Origin: Geothrix sp.
GTDB lineage: Bacteria; Acidobacteriota; Holophagae; Holophagales; Holophagaceae
NCBI RefSeq assembly: GCF_030219325.1
Contig: NZ_CP126625.1
Coordinates: 3,274,857 to 3,338,856 of the forward strand
Reading direction: 5' to 3'
Length of the DNA stretch: 64,000 bases
This document shows positions 19,283 through 28,798 of the stretch, piece after piece. Each line of letters begins with the position of its first letter. Positions within the stretch are counted from its first letter, which is position 1. The notes beneath the pieces are model-generated. The model was not told the origin of the DNA. It did no database searches and saw only the letters and a program-made list of their open reading frames with translations. The translations under genes were made by a program, and so were the position numbers.

Positions 19283-20488
19283 TTACATCCTTCCATCAAG
19301 GTACTTCCCGGTCTCCAGGTGATGGAACTCCGGCAGGAGGTTGAAGAACAGGTCCACGATGTCCTGCTTGGTCCAGCGGCCACTCTGGCGGAGCCGCTCG
19401 ATCTCCCGGAGGAAGGCCTGGAGGTGCGAAGGGTCGGCCGTGGCCGCGTTCTTGACGATGCCGATGGAATCGAAGCGCCCCAGGTCCACCTCCTCGGAAT
19501 CCGTGAAGAACTCCTCGAAGTCCTTCTCCCCGGTGGTGTCGCTCTGGAAGAAGTAGCAGGGCCAGCGGCCCTGCCTCGGGGCTGAGGCCATCCGTTCCCG
19601 GGCCTCGTCCTCGGTGTCGCAAAGCAGGGGCTCGAGCCCCTTCGCGGCGAGATACCGCTCCGCGATGGAGGAGAAGGTCACGAGGTTGAGCTCGGCCGAC
19701 AGCTTGGGGAAGAAGATGTCCCGGGATTCGCCGAGCAGGGCCGACATGAGGCAGAGCTGCCCGGCCTCCTCCGGCGTGAGGAAGTACCGCCGGACATCGT
19801 TGGGTGCCGAGATCGGCTGCCCCTTGGCCAGGCGCATGTTGAAGCCGTGCAGCAGGCTGCCATCCGAAAAGGCCACGTTCGCGAACCGGGCCGTGGAGAT
19901 GGGCATGGCCTCCGACGAGGAGAGCAGGTACATCTCCATGATCCGCTTCGAGGCCCCCATCATGTTCACGGGATTGGCCGCCTTGTCGGTGGACACGCAG
20001 AAGTACTTCCGGGCGCCTGAGTCCGCGCCCAGCTTCAAGGTGGACAAGGTGTTCAGGATGTTCACCTGGATCATGCGCATGAGCGTGTAGGGGTCCTTCT
20101 CGCTGCGCACGTGCTTCAGGGCGGAGAGGTTCAGGATGTAGTCGTAGGGCCCTTCGGCGCGGAAGAACGCCTCGAACTCCGGAGATCCCGCGTCCAGGGC
20201 GAAGGTCCTGAAATCGCCCTTGATGTAGCCATGGGAGCTGCGGATGTCCCGGACCAGTTCCACCAGGTTGTTCTCATTGATATCCACGGCATGCAGGACC
20301 CGCGGATTGCGGGAGAAGATCTCCAGCGTGACCGCCTGGCCGATGGACCCGGCAGCGCCGATGATCAGGAACCTCGAATGTTCGACCGTTTCGGACAAGG
20401 CCGCCCCGTGACGCCCAAGGTCCTCCCTGAGGAGATGCTTGCTTCTTCCGAGCATGCCAAGCAGGTCTCGCGAATCAAGTGCGCTCAA
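19283..20488 (-). CDS. CapD/FlaA1-like nucleotide-sugar 4,6-dehydratase, short soluble form
   Basis: A 401-residue extended SDR enzyme without the membrane domain of long CapD/PglF proteins. The NAD-binding GAAGSIG lies near residue 45. The active-site region STDKAANPVNMMGASKR (about 163-179) is typical of the FlaA1/PglF group, which have Lys but not the usual Tyr of YxxxK. SALKHVRSEKDP (about 122-133) is another group signature. They dehydrate UDP-GlcNAc or a similar sugar to a 4-keto-6-deoxy form. I prefer the TTG at 20488 because GGAGG ends 9 bases upstream; the GTG at 20497 would overlap that site. The C-terminal 100 residues are unusual for the group. It is coupled to the sugar transferase downstream. 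Confidence 0.85.
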   Translation of the reverse strand: MSALDSRDLLGMLGRSKHLLREDLGRHGAALSETVEHSRFLIIGAAGSIGQAVTLEIFSRNPRVLHAVDINENNLVELVRDIRSSHGYIKGDFRTFALDAGSPEFEAFFRAEGPYDYILNLSALKHVRSEKDPYTLMRMIQVNILNTLSTLKLGADSGARKYFCVSTDKAANPVNMMGASKRIMEMYLLSSSEAMPISTARFANVAFSDGSLLHGFNMRLAKGQPISAPNDVRRYFLTPEEAGQLCLMSALLGESRDIFFPKLSAELNLVTFSSIAERYLAAKGLEPLLCDTEDEARERMASAPRQGRWPCYFFQSDTTGEKDFEEFFTDSEEVDLGRFDSIGIVKNAATADPSHLQAFLREIERLRQSGRWTKQDIVDLFFNLLPEFHHLETGKYLDGRM

Positions 20489-20679
20489 GAAAACCACCCT
20501 CCAGAAGACCCGCCCAGAATGCGTTCAATCGCCCCTCGGTAGAGTATCGAAATCAATCTGTGATCTGCTGCGAGTCTAGTGCAATTCCTGACGCGGCCAA
20601 CCGCCCTCTTTGCGCGGAGACTGGGAATCGGCTCAGCGATTCTCCCCGCACGGGAAGATGAGGATCGACACCTGCGTGG

Positions 20680-22521
20680 CTAGTGTGGCGCCTTCGGCAT
20701 CTCGTACCGATAGAGCTCCGAGCCGCTGGCAAAGTAGAGGAATCCCCCCTTGATGACCATGCCTGCCGTGATCGGCTTGGGGGGCCGTGCCACCACCTGC
20801 ATGGTCTGCGTAGCAGGGTCGATGGCGAAGATCCCGGCTGCCGGGTGCCCGGCCAGGCCCCAGATCCGACCATCGGCCCCGAGTTGTACGGAGCTGTAGA
20901 CGGTGCCGCCAGGGAATGGGAGCTCTTTGCGGAACAACAGGGCCCGCCGGTCCGGATCGAAGGCGAACCATGTCCGCCCTCCGATGCCATAAAGCAGGCC
21001 ATTGGGAGCCATCTGGAGGTTCTCGAATGAGGCAAACCCGGGGAGAACGACCTCGAAAACCACCTTTTTGGCTGCGGGATCGTAACAGAAGAGCTTGGCT
21101 TCCTGCTGAGTGGGGTGGCTGCCCATGCCGCCGCTCACGTTGGTGCCTCCCAGGATGAAGTTCTTCCAAGGACAGAGGGCAACCACGCTCTGGTCCTTGA
21201 TGAAATCCATATGCTGTTCCACCTTCCCGGAGCGTAGATCCCAGAAACACAATGGCCCACCCAGCCTGCCGTAACCGGGAATGGCGCCGATGTAAGCATT
21301 CCCATCCTTGGCCTCGACGAGAGCCAAGGGCCTCCAACCCTTGTCCGCGCCCGCGAAATCAATCCGAACCGGATTGGGAGACTTCGGGTCATCCGAGGGC
21401 GGCTTGGAGGGATCAAGGGAGTACAAGGGTGCGTCAGTTCCGTAGGATGCCATCAACAGGTTTCGCCCACTCGCCAGGAACGAATAGACTTCACCTCCGC
21501 CCAGGTCTGCGAGATCCAGGAACCGTGCTAACCGAGCATCCCAGCGGAAAAGATGTGCCGGGAGTGCGGAACTCCCATAAATCTCGCCATCCGGGCCGAG
21601 GCCGATCCTGAAAATGGGGAGTTCGTTCCCGTCGTATTGGAAGGGGCGGGCCTCCGTCTTTCCGGTCTGAGAGTCCCGATATGTCAGGGTGCGACCCCGG
21701 AGCGCGACTGTCCTGCCGTCTCTCAGACGATCTTGGTACAGCGGCCGGGCTGCTACGTTAGCTTCAATTGGCTTGGCTTCCCAACCCTGCAACAGGAAGC
21801 TTTGCTTGCCTGCCACGGCATAGATCCGACCATCGACGCCCTTGTAGACATTGGCCTGGCCCTGGACCTGGAATTCCGGGGGCAGGACCCCGCGACGCTC
21901 TCCGTCCTTGATCCGGTAGGCCGCGACATTCATCTTGGCGGCGCCGATGCCGGCGTAGATGAACCCGTCTCCGCTGGCCGCCAGGTAGTGGGCGTAGTCC
22001 TCTTTGGGATCCAGCCGCCCAAGATCCTCCACCACCTGGGTGATGGGGTCGAACCGCACCAGTTTGGCGTTGGGGCTGGTCCCACCGTACAACTTGCCGT
22101 CCACGCCAAAGGTCAAATCCCAGATGAAGGATTCTGTGGGGCTGGTCTGCCCCAAGTCCTTATACCTTCCGGTTCTTGGATCCAGTTGCAGGAGATGCGC
22201 ATTGGGCGCGGAACCCACATATATTTTTCCGTCCGGCCCAAGAGTCATGCATCGAGCCGCGAACTCACCCTTGACGGGATTTGGGAATACTTGGGCCTTG
22301 GTGGTAACCAAGTCAATGGCCAGCAGGTCGAAGGTCTTATCCAGGTAGAGGTATGTCGCATAGAGCCGCTCGGAGCCCTCTGTCGGACCTGGGCCCACGG
22401 CGCTGGCGTACTGCCCTCCAATCCCCCGGTAGGTTCCGAGAGTTTCGAAACCCCCGATCGTCTGACCGCCCAATGTGCGGGTCATTGAAACAAGCAAGAG
22501 AGCGCTCGCTAGGGTCCGCAT
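20680..22521 (-). CDS. Secreted beta-propeller-like protein, unknown function
   Basis: A 613-residue exported protein. The ATG at 22521 has GGAGG 6 bases upstream and yields a signal peptide (MRTLASALLLVSMTRTLG). The sequence is a chain of 40-50-residue repeats with words such as LGPDGKIYVGSAPNAHLLQLDPRTG, FGVDGKLYGGTSPNAKLVRFDP, LGPDGEIYGSSALPAHLFRWD, MAPNGLLYGIGGRTWFAFDP and LGADGRIWGLAGHPAAGIFAIDP. This is the pattern of a WD/NHL/SMP-30-type beta-propeller. It lies between the methyltransferase and CapD-like genes of the polysaccharide cluster, about 190 bases from the latter, so it may or may not share that job. No catalytic motif is recognised. Confidence 0.78.
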   Translation of the reverse strand: MRTLASALLLVSMTRTLGGQTIGGFETLGTYRGIGGQYASAVGPGPTEGSERLYATYLYLDKTFDLLAIDLVTTKAQVFPNPVKGEFAARCMTLGPDGKIYVGSAPNAHLLQLDPRTGRYKDLGQTSPTESFIWDLTFGVDGKLYGGTSPNAKLVRFDPITQVVEDLGRLDPKEDYAHYLAASGDGFIYAGIGAAKMNVAAYRIKDGERRGVLPPEFQVQGQANVYKGVDGRIYAVAGKQSFLLQGWEAKPIEANVAARPLYQDRLRDGRTVALRGRTLTYRDSQTGKTEARPFQYDGNELPIFRIGLGPDGEIYGSSALPAHLFRWDARLARFLDLADLGGGEVYSFLASGRNLLMASYGTDAPLYSLDPSKPPSDDPKSPNPVRIDFAGADKGWRPLALVEAKDGNAYIGAIPGYGRLGGPLCFWDLRSGKVEQHMDFIKDQSVVALCPWKNFILGGTNVSGGMGSHPTQQEAKLFCYDPAAKKVVFEVVLPGFASFENLQMAPNGLLYGIGGRTWFAFDPDRRALLFRKELPFPGGTVYSSVQLGADGRIWGLAGHPAAGIFAIDPATQTMQVVARPPKPITAGMVIKGGFLYFASGSELYRYEMPKAPH

Positions 22522-22559
22522 AGGCACCTCCACATTGTTCGAGGGCACGGCGAGGGGCT

Positions 22560-23360
22560 TTATTTATATCCAACCAAATACAAATCTGAACACAAAGTCG
22601 GGAATAGCTGGAGCGGGACATCAACAACGGGCGTGATGGCCCTCACCCACTGCCGCCGATTCAAATAGCCTTGCCAGTTTCTTCCAAAGATTTCCCAACT
22701 CCTCATTCCCATGTCTTTGGCCATATAGCGAAGATCATCGACATCGGGTTCACGGACGTGGCCAACAAACCTCTCCTTCTCGTACCAGGCATCCATTCCC
22801 GACCACTTCCCAAAACCGAACGGAACCGTCATCCGCTTTCGCAGGTTGACGCAGTTCGGCACGCTGATGAAAAACAGTCCTCCAGGAGCCAAGGAGGACA
22901 TCACATCCCTGAAGAGCTTTTTGGGTGAGTGGTGCCAGTGCTCCAGTGAGTCAATCGTGGTTATGACGTCAATTGATCCAGGGCTGAATTCGAGGCCATC
23001 GATGATGAAATCCCGTGTAACTCGCTGGACTCCGTATTTGTCCTGGATCTTGTAGGCTGCCTCAAACAGCGATTCTCGTTTGTTATCTAGGGCATCATTG
23101 TGGAAAACATCCAAAAAATTATCGATGACGATTGTTTCCAGACCAAGCGCAGCGCAAGCAAGTGGAAACAGGCTTATGCCGCCACCGACGTCGCAGAGAG
23201 TTTTCGCGCCGGGTTGGTGCCGTTTAATGAATTCAATCTGGAATGCGACCCTCGGTATGTCCCTGAGGCGGATAGCGGCAACCTCTGGCGGGTACTCTCG
23301 GGCAAGACCTTCAAGCAGGGTTTTGATCTCACTGACGGATGAAGTAAATCCGATGCCCAT
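22560..23360 (-). CDS. SAM-dependent class I methyltransferase
   Basis: A 266-residue protein with a Rossmann-like methyltransferase domain. The SAM-binding motif I is CDVGGGISLFPL (about residues 53-64), an acidic end of strand 2 follows in TIVIDNF, and motif IV-like sequence is SIDVITTIDSLEHWHH with LAPGGLFFISVPN after it. In this setting it probably methylates a sugar of the surface glycan or a lipid-linked chain end; this is inferred from neighbours. I prefer the ATG at 23360, which has GGAG upstream; an upstream TTG at 23423 lacks a good site. The gene is distinctly AT-richer than most of the window, as is the 3' half of the glycosyltransferase gene before it. Confidence 0.8.
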   Translation of the reverse strand: MGIGFTSSVSEIKTLLEGLAREYPPEVAAIRLRDIPRVAFQIEFIKRHQPGAKTLCDVGGGISLFPLACAALGLETIVIDNFLDVFHNDALDNKRESLFEAAYKIQDKYGVQRVTRDFIIDGLEFSPGSIDVITTIDSLEHWHHSPKKLFRDVMSSLAPGGLFFISVPNCVNLRKRMTVPFGFGKWSGMDAWYEKERFVGHVREPDVDDLRYMAKDMGMRSWEIFGRNWQGYLNRRQWVRAITPVVDVPLQLFPTLCSDLYLVGYK

Positions 23361-23447
23361 TTTGTCTCCAGGATTCATGACATTAGCACGCCGTCGAAGC
23401 TCCTTGTGCCCTCCCCCTTTCAAAGGGAAGGTATCCGTGGGAGCGGA

Positions 23448-24485
23448 CTACTGAAAGATCGAATTCGCCCACCCTGTCAGACCATAGGCTCCATTGAACT
23501 CCTTGCTGGGCATGCCCCGGGGTTCACGGAAGAAGGTGGTGGGAACCTCGGGATTGAGCCGGTCAAGGATAAATATTTCGTTCGAGTTATAAAATGAATA
23601 TTTTTTTATATTTACATTTGTGGTAATTAATTTTTTCCCGGCCCCCAATACTTCCAATGTACGCATGGTCAGACCTTGCTGGCCCGGATGTTCAACATCA
23701 ACAATGGCGAAGGATGATCTCAAGACTTCAAGTACGTCCTGATATGGCATTCCCCGGAACATGAAATCAGACAATCGCCTTCCTTTGAATTCTCTCTTAA
23801 TTACTCGAAATAGCCAATAATGTAACCGTGTTGGTAGATAAGGATAAATAAAATACGGAAGCTTCGCTGCATCTGCGCAAGCAACCATGGTCCGGAGGAT
23901 TCTGTACCTGTCGCTGTGGATGGTCCCCACAAAGGAGAAGGCGAAGTCGGGCTGGCCACCTTCCACAGGACCTTCATCGCAGAAGAACAGGGGCCGGAAC
24001 TCGATCGCATAGGTCGCCGCATCACGCTCGTCGAAAGTCAGGCATTTATCAAACAGCTGAAGGTACGGTTCCACCCCCCTGGGGAACTTGTTTTCAAAGG
24101 AATCCCACATGTACAGGATGAACCTGGCTCCCGGGAAGGCCCCTCGGAGCCATTGGACGACTTCCGAATCACATGACTCCGGGCTGATGATGAGCACATC
24201 GTCGTAGGACTTTCCGGCCAGCCGCTCGATGGACCGGCGGAAGTACCGCCTGGAGAACCGCTTCATCAGGGCTGTTGCCAGGCGGAGCATGACTTTCACG
24301 ACGGCGGAGTCACCCAGCCGTTCATTCAGATAGTCGACCCGGGCGCCCCTGCTTCGAAGGTGCTCCACGATCCGCAGCTCATAGCCGAAGAACCGGGGGG
24401 AGATGACCAGGATGGTCCTTCCCCGGAAATCCACCGGGGCTGGCACGTCCACTTCAAGTACCTGATTGGCCTGGTCGGTTCCCAT
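23448..24485 (-). CDS. Glycosyltransferase-like protein of the polysaccharide cluster
   Basis: A 345-residue protein without clear membrane segments. It begins with a Rossmann-like strand (RTILVISPRFFGYELRIVEHLRSRGA, residues 22-47), has LYMWDSFENKFPRGVEPYL (about 124-142), FSFVGTIHSDRYRIL (about 184-198) and a C-terminal EVLGAGKKLITTNVNI (about 287-302). The last resembles the nucleotide-binding region of GT-B enzymes. Members are usually annotated as putative LPS/EPS glycosyltransferases. Donor and acceptor are unknown. Its start overlaps the acyltransferase gene by 32 bases. The part coding for the C-terminal half (about 23448-23880) is much AT-richer than the N-terminal half, which suggests mosaic origin. 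Confidence 0.68.
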   Translation of the reverse strand: MGTDQANQVLEVDVPAPVDFRGRTILVISPRFFGYELRIVEHLRSRGARVDYLNERLGDSAVVKVMLRLATALMKRFSRRYFRRSIERLAGKSYDDVLIISPESCDSEVVQWLRGAFPGARFILYMWDSFENKFPRGVEPYLQLFDKCLTFDERDAATYAIEFRPLFFCDEGPVEGGQPDFAFSFVGTIHSDRYRILRTMVACADAAKLPYFIYPYLPTRLHYWLFRVIKREFKGRRLSDFMFRGMPYQDVLEVLRSSFAIVDVEHPGQQGLTMRTLEVLGAGKKLITTNVNIKKYSFYNSNEIFILDRLNPEVPTTFFREPRGMPSKEFNGAYGLTGWANSIFQ

Positions 24486-25077
24486 CCGGACATCCTACCT
24501 GATCATCAAGCGGCGTAGCGTCGCCTGGCTGCCCCTTCGGCACCAGCCGGCCCGGCACGCCCGCCACCAGACTGTCCGCCGGGACGTCATGCACCACCAC
24601 GCAGTTGGCGGCGACCACCACCCGGTCCTGAAGGGTGATCGATCCCAGCACCTTGGCACCTGCCCCGAGGAACACATCGTCTCCGATGTCGGGGCGCACC
24701 GTCCGGTCGAAGGTGAGGTCCGGGAATTTGGCCCCCACGGTGACGTTGTGGTAGATGACGGCATTCCTCCCGATCCTCCGGGCGCCGAGCACGGTGCCGG
24801 ACGTGTGCGGGAAGAACAGGCCGGGACCGATCTCACAGTCCAGGCCGATCTCCAGGCCGAAGAGCACCATGTTGACCATGGAGACGAGCTTGCCCAGGGG
24901 CCTGAGGTGGTGCTGCCCACACCAGTAGGCCGTCCGGAACAGTGCCACGGGCGCAAAGCGCGGGGAGAACAGGGCCGCCGCCACCTGACCGAGACTGACC
25001 GCCTCGGGCGGGATCTGGCGCCCGGCAAAGTGGTGCTGCCTCGCCACGTCGGCCCGCAGGTTCGGGAAGAGGCTCAT
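24454..25077 (-). CDS. Serine-acetyltransferase-like hexapeptide-repeat acyltransferase
   Basis: A 207-residue protein with an N-terminal helical part and a left-handed beta-helix built from hexapeptide repeats: IGLDCEIGPGLFFPHTSGTVLGARRIGRNAVIYHNVTVGAK, then DIGDDVFLGAGAKVLGSITL and VVVAANCVVVHDVP. The fold and motifs match the CysE-like group, but in this position it more likely O-acetylates a sugar of the surface glycan; this is inference. The ATG overlaps the epimerase stop as ATGA, and the gene also overlaps the following glycosyltransferase, so the three are coupled. Confidence 0.82.
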   Translation of the reverse strand: MSLFPNLRADVARQHHFAGRQIPPEAVSLGQVAAALFSPRFAPVALFRTAYWCGQHHLRPLGKLVSMVNMVLFGLEIGLDCEIGPGLFFPHTSGTVLGARRIGRNAVIYHNVTVGAKFPDLTFDRTVRPDIGDDVFLGAGAKVLGSITLQDRVVVAANCVVVHDVPADSLVAGVPGRLVPKGQPGDATPLDDQVGCPDGNRPGQSGT

Positions 25078-26210
25078 TTCATCAGCCCCTTGTCGAGCAG
25101 GGTGCGGTTGGCCCGGTCCAGCCCATCCTCCGGGAGCGGCTGGCTGTCCACCCAGCGGGCGAAGCCCGCGAGGCCTTCCTCCAGGCTGACCCTGGGCGTG
25201 AAGCCGGTGAGACGGCTGATCAGGGAGATGTCTGCGAAGCAGTGCCGGATGTCCCCCAGACGGTACTGGGCCGTGAGGTGGGTCTTCGAGGCTCCACCAA
25301 AGGCCCGCACCAGCTGGTTGGCCATGTCCCAGACGCTGGTGGGAATGCCCGTTCCCACGTTCATGGTCTGCCCGTCGGTGGCTTCGGACTCGAGGCAGAG
25401 CCGGATGGCCTCGGCGATGTCCTCCACATGGATGAAGTCGCGGCTCTCCTTCCCGTCTTCGAAGATGGGCAGGTCGAGTCCTCGGCGGATCCGGGTGGAG
25501 AAGATCGACAGGATCCCCGTGTAGGGGTTGTGGAGGGACTGCCCCGGCCCGTAGACATTCTGGAAACGGAGGATGGAGAAAGGGATTCCGAAGGCCCCGC
25601 AGGCGATGCGGACAAGGTCCTCCTGCGCGAGCTTGGTGGCGGCGTAGATGGAGGAGGGCCTCGGCCGGGAGGTTTCCGGGGTGGGGATGAGCTCAAGCTC
25701 GCTGCCGCAGGCGGGACAGACCGGATCCCACTGATGGCTGTCCAGACGGTCTGCGGTCCGGGCATCCGGAGCCACCGGACCGCAGGCCCCGCACCGATAG
25801 GCCCCCTCGCCATAGACGGACCTGGACGAGGCAAGGACCACCTTGCGGACCCGGTGCGGGTGGTCCTGCAACCACTGGAGCAGGGCCGCCGTCCCCTGGG
25901 AGTTCACCGCGTTGTACCGGGCCAGCTCATACATGGACTGGGCCGTGCCCGTCTCGGCCGCCAGATGCACCAGCGCGTCCGCGGACCCGAGGGCCTCGGC
26001 GAAACCCTCCGGCTGGCCCGCATCCCCGCGAATGACCTGGAAATCCCGCCCCACGAGCCCCGTGAGGTCGACGACCGGGAGGGCCCCATGGATCTGGGGG
26101 CTGAGGTTGTCGATGGCCACCACGTGGCAGCCGGCATCCAGCAGGCGCCGCCCGAGCCTGAGCCCGATGAACCCCAGCCCGCCGGTGATCAGGATTTTGG
26201 GCTTTGACAT
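25074..26210 (-). CDS. NAD-dependent epimerase, probable dTDP-L-rhamnose 4-epimerase type, with a Cys4 insertion
   Basis: A 378-residue extended SDR enzyme with GGLGFIG near residue 10, the Ser of ASSRSVYGEG near residue 129, and YAATK (Tyr-xxx-Lys) near residue 189. Between the catalytic Ser and Tyr is an insertion with two Cys pairs, CGAC and CPAC, likely a zinc knuckle. The same insertion is a feature of dTDP-L-rhamnose 4-epimerases that make dTDP-6-deoxy-L-talose, as I recall the family. With the rml genes in the same operon, this would add a 6-deoxytalose branch. A UDP-glucose-4-epimerase-like role remains possible. It overlaps the acyltransferase gene by 4 bases. Confidence 0.82.
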   Translation of the reverse strand: MSKPKILITGGLGFIGLRLGRRLLDAGCHVVAIDNLSPQIHGALPVVDLTGLVGRDFQVIRGDAGQPEGFAEALGSADALVHLAAETGTAQSMYELARYNAVNSQGTAALLQWLQDHPHRVRKVVLASSRSVYGEGAYRCGACGPVAPDARTADRLDSHQWDPVCPACGSELELIPTPETSRPRPSSIYAATKLAQEDLVRIACGAFGIPFSILRFQNVYGPGQSLHNPYTGILSIFSTRIRRGLDLPIFEDGKESRDFIHVEDIAEAIRLCLESEATDGQTMNVGTGIPTSVWDMANQLVRAFGGASKTHLTAQYRLGDIRHCFADISLISRLTGFTPRVSLEEGLAGFARWVDSQPLPEDGLDRANRTLLDKGLMK

Positions 26211-26229
26211 GAGACCCCTGAGCAGATGT

Positions 26230-27423
26230 CTAACGAACTTGATGAACCGGTTTAGGCTTCCCGATCTTCACGAAGAAGGCCATCAGGAAAAGCAGCAGGA
26301 ACCCATTGCTGAACAGGATGCCCACAAGACCTGCGACGAACAGCCCCATGGCAAAGAGGATCCACAACGCCTTCAGTGGTTCGTCGTCGGAAATGACCAT
26401 GAACCGCAGCAATGCCCCTGCGATGAACGATATGATCACAACCCCGGTGTAACCCCAATTGATAAATGCTTCAACCAAGTAGACCGCATTGGCGGAGCCG
26501 GTTTCTGTCGCATTCTGGCCACCTTGCGCAAAGAACACGGCCCTTTCGAATTGAATGTTTTTCAACCCGAACAACCATGAAAACACAGAGGTCGTCGCGC
26601 CCCTGAAATACTCGCCCCCAAAGGTTTCATAAAAGGTCCGGAGGGAATCGACGGCCGTAATGATGGGAATCGCGACTGAACGCCACAGAAGGTGTTGCAA
26701 GGGGCCAGCGGCTGCATAATTCATTGAGAAAAACACGTCGCTGTCTTCGGGCTTCATCACTTCGCCCCTCGAACCGGAGAAGTAAGTGACCAACAACAGG
26801 ATGCTGAAGGTGATGGCAAGGAGTTGAATCGGCTTGATCCGCAACCTGATCCTCCCCTGGAACACCAGGTAGATCAGGGGGAACATGGCCTTCAGGAAGT
26901 AGGCCTTCTCCATGAAGGTGATGCAGTAGAACAGGAAGAAGAGGAAGAGGGCCCAGCGCAGGCGGTGGTGGTCGAAGAAGGCCTTGGCGATGGAGTAGGG
27001 GATCAGGGCCCCGGTGAGGATGGCGTGGATGTAGACGAAGGAGGCCTGCCAGCCGGGCCTGGCCTTGAAGAACTGCTCCCGCAGGATGGAGATGGTTTCG
27101 GAATCTGCGCCCCCCAGGGCCGCCACCAGGGGAATCTGTTCCGCCGTGCTCCAGGCGACCACCGCGAAGATCAGGAAGGGCACCCAGAGGAGCAGGATGA
27201 ACTGGTCCACGTCCAGCTGGAGCAGCGGCATGCGGGCCCGGATCTTGACCTGCCAGCCCAGGAAGAAAGCCAGGGCCCCCACCACCGTGATGCCCGCAAA
27301 CTGGAGGGCGTAGATGCTGTCCATGTAGAAGTGGAGGACCAGAGAACCCACCGCATAGATGAGCACCAACAGGATCAGGAACAAGATCCCTGCCGACTCA
27401 GCCCGGGTCAGCGTCTTCAGCAT
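26230..27423 (-). CDS. Wzy-like polysaccharide polymerase (polytopic membrane protein)
   Basis: A 397-residue integral membrane protein with ten or more hydrophobic segments and one long periplasmic-type loop (about residues 215-300). Wzy proteins have little sequence conservation, so the call rests on topology, on its place among glycosyltransferases and on the presence of Wzx and Wzz genes. The ATG at 27423 overlaps the stop of the preceding glycosyltransferase gene (ATGCTGA), which decides the start against a longer frame of 27 codons. The 3' half of the gene (about 26230-26870) is AT-richer than the 5' half. Confidence 0.7.
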   Translation of the reverse strand: MLKTLTRAESAGILFLILLVLIYAVGSLVLHFYMDSIYALQFAGITVVGALAFFLGWQVKIRARMPLLQLDVDQFILLLWVPFLIFAVVAWSTAEQIPLVAALGGADSETISILREQFFKARPGWQASFVYIHAILTGALIPYSIAKAFFDHHRLRWALFLFFLFYCITFMEKAYFLKAMFPLIYLVFQGRIRLRIKPIQLLAITFSILLLVTYFSGSRGEVMKPEDSDVFFSMNYAAAGPLQHLLWRSVAIPIITAVDSLRTFYETFGGEYFRGATTSVFSWLFGLKNIQFERAVFFAQGGQNATETGSANAVYLVEAFINWGYTGVVIISFIAGALLRFMVISDDEPLKALWILFAMGLFVAGLVGILFSNGFLLLFLMAFFVKIGKPKPVHQVR

Positions 27424-28703
27424 GCCGCTTTCCCGGAGACGAGGGAGGTCGCGAAGCGGACGTAGTCGTTCAGCAGGTCCTTCAAGCGATCCCCATCCTG
27501 GCAACGGGGCAGCACCCGAACCCCGTGAATGGCCACCTGGTACAGCTGGCGCGCGATCTCCTCCCGCGTCAAGAGCCGGCAGGTCCCCCCGGCGTAGCGC
27601 TCCAGCAGCTGATCGACATCCGAACCCGCCACGACGGACAGGGGGAAGATCGGCTTGCCCTGCGCCAGGTACTCGAAGAACTTGGCCGAGACCACGCCCT
27701 TGTTCCCCTGCCCCGGGAAGGCCAGGAAGGTGAGGGCGTCGGCCGAGTTCTGGATCGCCTTGGCCCTGGCGTGGGAGACATGGGGGACCAGGACCACGGC
27801 ATCGCCCAGGGGCCGGCCGCTGCGGGCCACCTCCAGGGCCAGCTCCTGGCAGGCCCCCACGAAGATGAGCTGCAGGGTCTCCGACACCTCCGGATGTTCC
27901 GCCAGGAAGTCGGCCACGCCGCCCACGATGGTCGCCAGGTCGTAGAACCCCTCCGGGGTGCTGCCGGTGTAGACCAGCTTGACGGCCCCGGGCCTGATCC
28001 GGGGATCAAGCTCCGTCAGGTCCAGGGTGGCGCGTTCCCCCTGGAAGTAGTGGGTGGCCACGTTGTAGAGGACCTCCACCTGGATGCCATAGGCTGTCTC
28101 GAATTCCTGCCGGAGCCCATGGGACACGGTGCTCACGTGGTCCGCCCTCCGGAGCACGGCGCCTTCAATGGCCCGCTTCAGCCCCTTGATCCCACCCAGG
28201 GCCGGATGCAGGGCCCAGGCATCGCGCATGTCCACCACCAGCTGAACCCGGGAGGGGAGCAGCACCTTGAGCAGGAACCCCACGAAGGCCAGGGCGAAGG
28301 GGGGCGAGGAGCACAGGATGAGCACCCGGTCCCGGGATCGAAGCAGCCGGGTCAGCGCCTTGAAGAACAGCAGCAGGATGTTGGGCAGGTAGAAATCCAC
28401 CAGGGCCAGGTGCTTGATCCGGCGCAGCAGCTTGACCGCCAGCCCTTCGCGGACGGAGGCCATGAGCGGGGCGCGGGTGAGGGCCTCGGCGCGGAAGGCG
28501 AGGAAGGAGGCCTCGTCCTCGAAGCGGGCCACGGTCAGGTGCAGGGAACCCATGACATTGAAAATGGCTATCTCGGCCCCGAGGCCGAGAAACACCTTCC
28601 CCCAGCGCTCCTGCCGGAAGCTGCCCGCCCGCTCGTTCTCGAGCTCGGAGGTGAAGAACCAGACCTTTCGGCCCGGCTCCGTCCTTCCATCCTGATTCGC
28701 CAT
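27417..28703 (-). CDS. Glycosyltransferase, GT4-like
   Basis: A 428-residue GT-B-type enzyme. The N-terminal domain starts at KVWFFTSELENERAGSFRQERWG; the middle has VVDMRDAWALHPALGG and ADHVSTVSHGL; the donor-binding C-terminal domain has VKLVYTGSTPEGF and FFEYLAQGKPIFPL, where the Glu corresponds to the EX7E region. It should add one sugar to the lipid-linked repeat unit on the cytosolic side. The ATG at 28703 follows GGGAGGG; a longer frame upstream lacks support. Its end overlaps the Wzy-like gene by 7 bases. Confidence 0.83.
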   Translation of the reverse strand: MANQDGRTEPGRKVWFFTSELENERAGSFRQERWGKVFLGLGAEIAIFNVMGSLHLTVARFEDEASFLAFRAEALTRAPLMASVREGLAVKLLRRIKHLALVDFYLPNILLLFFKALTRLLRSRDRVLILCSSPPFALAFVGFLLKVLLPSRVQLVVDMRDAWALHPALGGIKGLKRAIEGAVLRRADHVSTVSHGLRQEFETAYGIQVEVLYNVATHYFQGERATLDLTELDPRIRPGAVKLVYTGSTPEGFYDLATIVGGVADFLAEHPEVSETLQLIFVGACQELALEVARSGRPLGDAVVLVPHVSHARAKAIQNSADALTFLAFPGQGNKGVVSAKFFEYLAQGKPIFPLSVVAGSDVDQLLERYAGGTCRLLTREEIARQLYQVAIHGVRVLPRCQDGDRLKDLLNDYVRFATSLVSGKAAC

Positions 28704-28798
28704 GCCGTGCCACCCTCCCCCAAGCTGGAGCGACCCGCCCCCCGGGCCCCATCCCCGTCCTAGATTACGCGACGGGGCCGGCCGCCAGCCCGAACCCA

